From the NCBI RefSeq assembly GCF_048820915.1, contig NZ_JBMERR010000011.1, positions 1-64,000 on the forward strand: a stretch of DNA of 64,000 nt. Direction: 5' to 3'. Each line of letters starts with the position of its first letter. The first letter of the stretch is position 1. The position numbers and the translations under genes are program-made. The notes below the pieces were generated by a model, which saw nothing but the letters and a program-made list of their open reading frames with translations, had not been told where the DNA came from and made no database searches. Below, one piece after another: positions 62,642 through 64,000 of the stretch. This stretch comes from Cribrihabitans_A pelagius (GTDB taxonomy: Bacteria; Pseudomonadota; Alphaproteobacteria; Rhodobacterales; Rhodobacteraceae).

Positions 62642-62690
62642 GCCGGAATCCGCCGGATACCGGCATTTAGCCGCCTGAGCCGGGCGGCCC

Positions 62691-62704
62691 TTGATTTCAA
62701 TTAA
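62691..62704. promoter_or_regulatory. FNR-type box before the phasin-like gene
   Basis: TTGAT-TTCA-ATTAA, 9 of 10 FNR positions, 63 bp before the ATG at 62768, consistent with activation from about -41.5. Confidence 0.5.
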
Positions 62705-62767
62705 GGCACCGGCGGCGGGTCCGGGGCAGACTGGGCCCACGATTCACTCGTGTGAGGAGATGATCAG

Positions 62768-63214
62768 ATGCCAGATAAAGCGACCGGGGATGCGACGGGG
62801 ATCTTTCCGGATGTCCTGGGGGCGATGCAGAATGCGATGATGCTGAACCCGATGATGAAACCGCAGGCCGAGCAATTCTGGGCGGCGCAGGAAAAACTGC
62901 TGGATGAGGCGGAAGTCTTCGCCCGGCACTGGTTCGAGCGCCGGCACGAAGCGGCCCAGACAGCGCTGACCGCCACCCTGACCGCCACCTCGGCAGGCGG
63001 CGGCAGTCCGGCCGCGGCGGTGCGCGCGCTGACCGAATGGCAGCGCCAGTCCGCCGAACGGATCGCCGAGGACGGCCGCGAATGGGCCGGCATGGTGTCG
63101 CGCTGCGCCACCTGCATCTGCGAGACCGAAGCCGAAGCGGTGAAGGAAGCCCTCAACGACGCGGTTGACAGGGCCCGCAATACGGCGAAGGCGGCCAAAT
63201 CCGAGCCGGTTTGA
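62768..63214 (+). CDS. Phasin-like protein
   Basis: 148 aa, helical and amphipathic: MLNPMMKPQAEQFWAAQEKL, ALTEWQRQSAERIAEDGREW and a C-terminal EALNDAVDRARNTAKAAKSE. The layout (short, helical, Ala/Glu-rich) matches phasin-2-type proteins that coat polyhydroxyalkanoate granules. No PHA synthase is in the window. GAGGAGATGATCAG precedes the ATG. Confidence 0.6.
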   Translation: MPDKATGDATGIFPDVLGAMQNAMMLNPMMKPQAEQFWAAQEKLLDEAEVFARHWFERRHEAAQTALTATLTATSAGGGSPAAAVRALTEWQRQSAERIAEDGREWAGMVSRCATCICETEAEAVKEALNDAVDRARNTAKAAKSEPV

Positions 63215-63269
63215 CGTCCGGCGCCCGGGCCAGCGGCGCCGGCGGCCAATGGCGGATTGCCGGGAACGG

Positions 63270-63299
63270 AGCGGCGGGGGCGCGAAAGCCCCCGCCGCT
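63270..63299. terminator. Bidirectional terminator-like hairpin
   Basis: AGCGGCGGGGGC (63270-63281) and GCCCCCGCCGCT (63288-63299) form a perfect 12-bp stem with a 6-nt loop. It lies between the convergent phasin-like and Usp genes, so it can stop transcription from both. The T-tract is short. Confidence 0.55.
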
Positions 63300-63303
63300 T
63301 GCG

Positions 63304-63319
63304 GTTGTCAGCTGACATT
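63304..63319. repeat. Third parS-like palindrome (imperfect)
   Basis: GTTGTCAGCTGACATT differs from the 2.3-kb palindromes at two positions and keeps the 12-bp core TTGTCAGCTGAC. It lies next to a Usp stop codon, about 61 kb from repC. Confidence 0.5.
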
Positions 63320-64000
63320 TCAGCCCGACATCAGCACCGGGATGCGCGCTTCGCCGAGCACATGCTCTGAGGCGTCGCCGAAGATCAGCCGGTGCAGCCG
63401 GGAATGGCCGTAGCCGCCCATCACGATCAGATCGCACTCCTGGCTCGCCGCCTCCATCAGCAGGCGGGTGCCGGTGCCGTGTTCGCCCGCCTCGATGTGG
63501 CGCACCTGCGCGTGCACGCCGTGGCGGGACAGCAGCCGGGCGATCTCATGCCCTTCGGTCTCGGCCCCGTGAGCCGGGCGCGGGCTCTCGCCGATGGTCA
63601 GCAGCTCCGTGAACTCAGCCTGCTCCAGGAACGGCAGCCCGTCGTGCAGCGCGCGCGCCGCCTCGCGCGTGCCTTTCCAGGCCGCGAGGACACGGGTGCC
63701 GACCGGCCGCCCGCCCCAGTCATCCGGCAGCAGCAGCAGCGGACGGCCGCTGTTCAGCACCAGCTCCATCTGGAACCCCCTCTGGTCAAAGCGCTCCTGG
63801 TCCAGGCCGGGCAGCAGCGCCAGGGCCAGATCGCAGCGCATCGCCGAGACCAGCAGCTCGTCCGCGGCATCGGGTGAGCGCGCCGGACGCGAGCGCCACT
63901 CCGCCGCGCAGCCGGCCTGACCGGTGGCGGCCCGGAACAGCGTCTCTATCTTGCGGTCTTCCGCGATCACGCGCCTGTTGAACTCCCCGAGGGTAATGTC
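63320..64000 (-). CDS. Universal stress protein (partial, runs off right edge)
   Basis: At least 226 aa to the window edge; the reading frame is still open there (DITLGEFNRR), so the start is outside. The C-domain has MGGYGHSRLHRLIFGDASEH and IPVLMSG; the N-half has LALLPGLDQERFDQRGF and RVLAAWKGTREAARALHDGL. Tandem-domain Usp like the one at 56280, to which it is clearly related (GYGHSRL vs GYGHSRL). Confidence 0.85.
   Translation of the reverse strand, partial: DITLGEFNRRVIAEDRKIETLFRAATGQAGCAAEWRSRPARSPDAADELLVSAMRCDLALALLPGLDQERFDQRGFQMELVLNSGRPLLLLPDDWGGRPVGTRVLAAWKGTREAARALHDGLPFLEQAEFTELLTIGESPRPAHGAETEGHEIARLLSRHGVHAQVRHIEAGEHGTGTRLLMEAASQECDLIVMGGYGHSRLHRLIFGDASEHVLGEARIPVLMSG

Overview
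The window looks like one edge-to-edge piece of a large repABC-type extrachromosomal replicon (plasmid or chromid) of a marine alphaproteobacterium, most likely Rhodobacterales/Roseobacter group. The reasons are the very high G+C, a repA-repB-repC module with its antisense RNA and palindromic partition sites, FnrL-type TTGAT-N4-ATCAA boxes, and a gene content typical of roseobacters (tripartite tricarboxylate transporter, tcuAB, many catabolic operons with local regulators). I cannot name the species from sequence alone. No rRNA, tRNA or CRISPR was seen.

Layout. 1-0.4 kb: decayed IS6-family transposase whose terminus lies 3 bp before a 3-dehydroquinate dehydratase gene (aroQ) that has lost conserved tyrosines. 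1.3-6.0 kb: plasmid maintenance, with a double ribbon-helix-helix protein, two parS-like palindromes, repC, a counter-transcribed RNA, repB and repA. 6.4-9.8 kb: tricarballylate oxidation (LysR, TcuA, TcuB). 9.8-17.2 kb: TetR-controlled AtuA / biotin-dependent acyl-CoA carboxylase / acyl-CoA dehydrogenase operon (leucine-acyclic terpene type), without its enoyl-CoA hydratase. 17.3-33.3 kb: a 16-gene catabolic locus built around a carbohydrate-type ABC importer, a LacI regulator encoded inside the operon, a HisD-like dehydrogenase, an SDR, a fuconolactonase-like amidohydrolase, an RraA-type aldolase, a MetE/epoxyalkane-CoM-transferase-like zinc protein and four SnoaL/NTF2-like proteins. This is the best candidate for an undescribed pathway. 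33.3-46.4 kb: carboxylate uptake and breakdown, with TctDE two-component system, TctC, a fused TctA-TctB, PrpF-like isomerase, universal stress protein, 2-hydroxyacid dehydrogenase, AbrB-family transporter, GntR and IclR regulators, CaiB-type CoA-transferase and citryl-CoA-lyase-like protein. 46.5-64 kb: a stress/anaerobiosis block with a MacB-like ABC exporter, P-type cation ATPase, VIT1-type transporter, site-2 protease, FNT channel, Lon-like protease, three universal stress or related proteins, a GerW (YtfJ)-DUF2953 pair and a phasin-like protein. FNR-type boxes precede most of its transcription units.

How it fits together. The replicon carries self-contained uptake-plus-degradation modules, each with a dedicated regulator and, where visible, an operator in the divergent promoter (LacI at 31.3 kb, GntR at 42.85 kb, TetR at 10.54 kb, possible IclR at 44.36 kb), followed by an oxygen-responsive stress island. 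Genes are tightly packed with many ATGA/TGATG overlaps, so most units are probably translationally coupled. A third parS-like palindrome at 63.3 kb lies about 61 kb from the rep locus.
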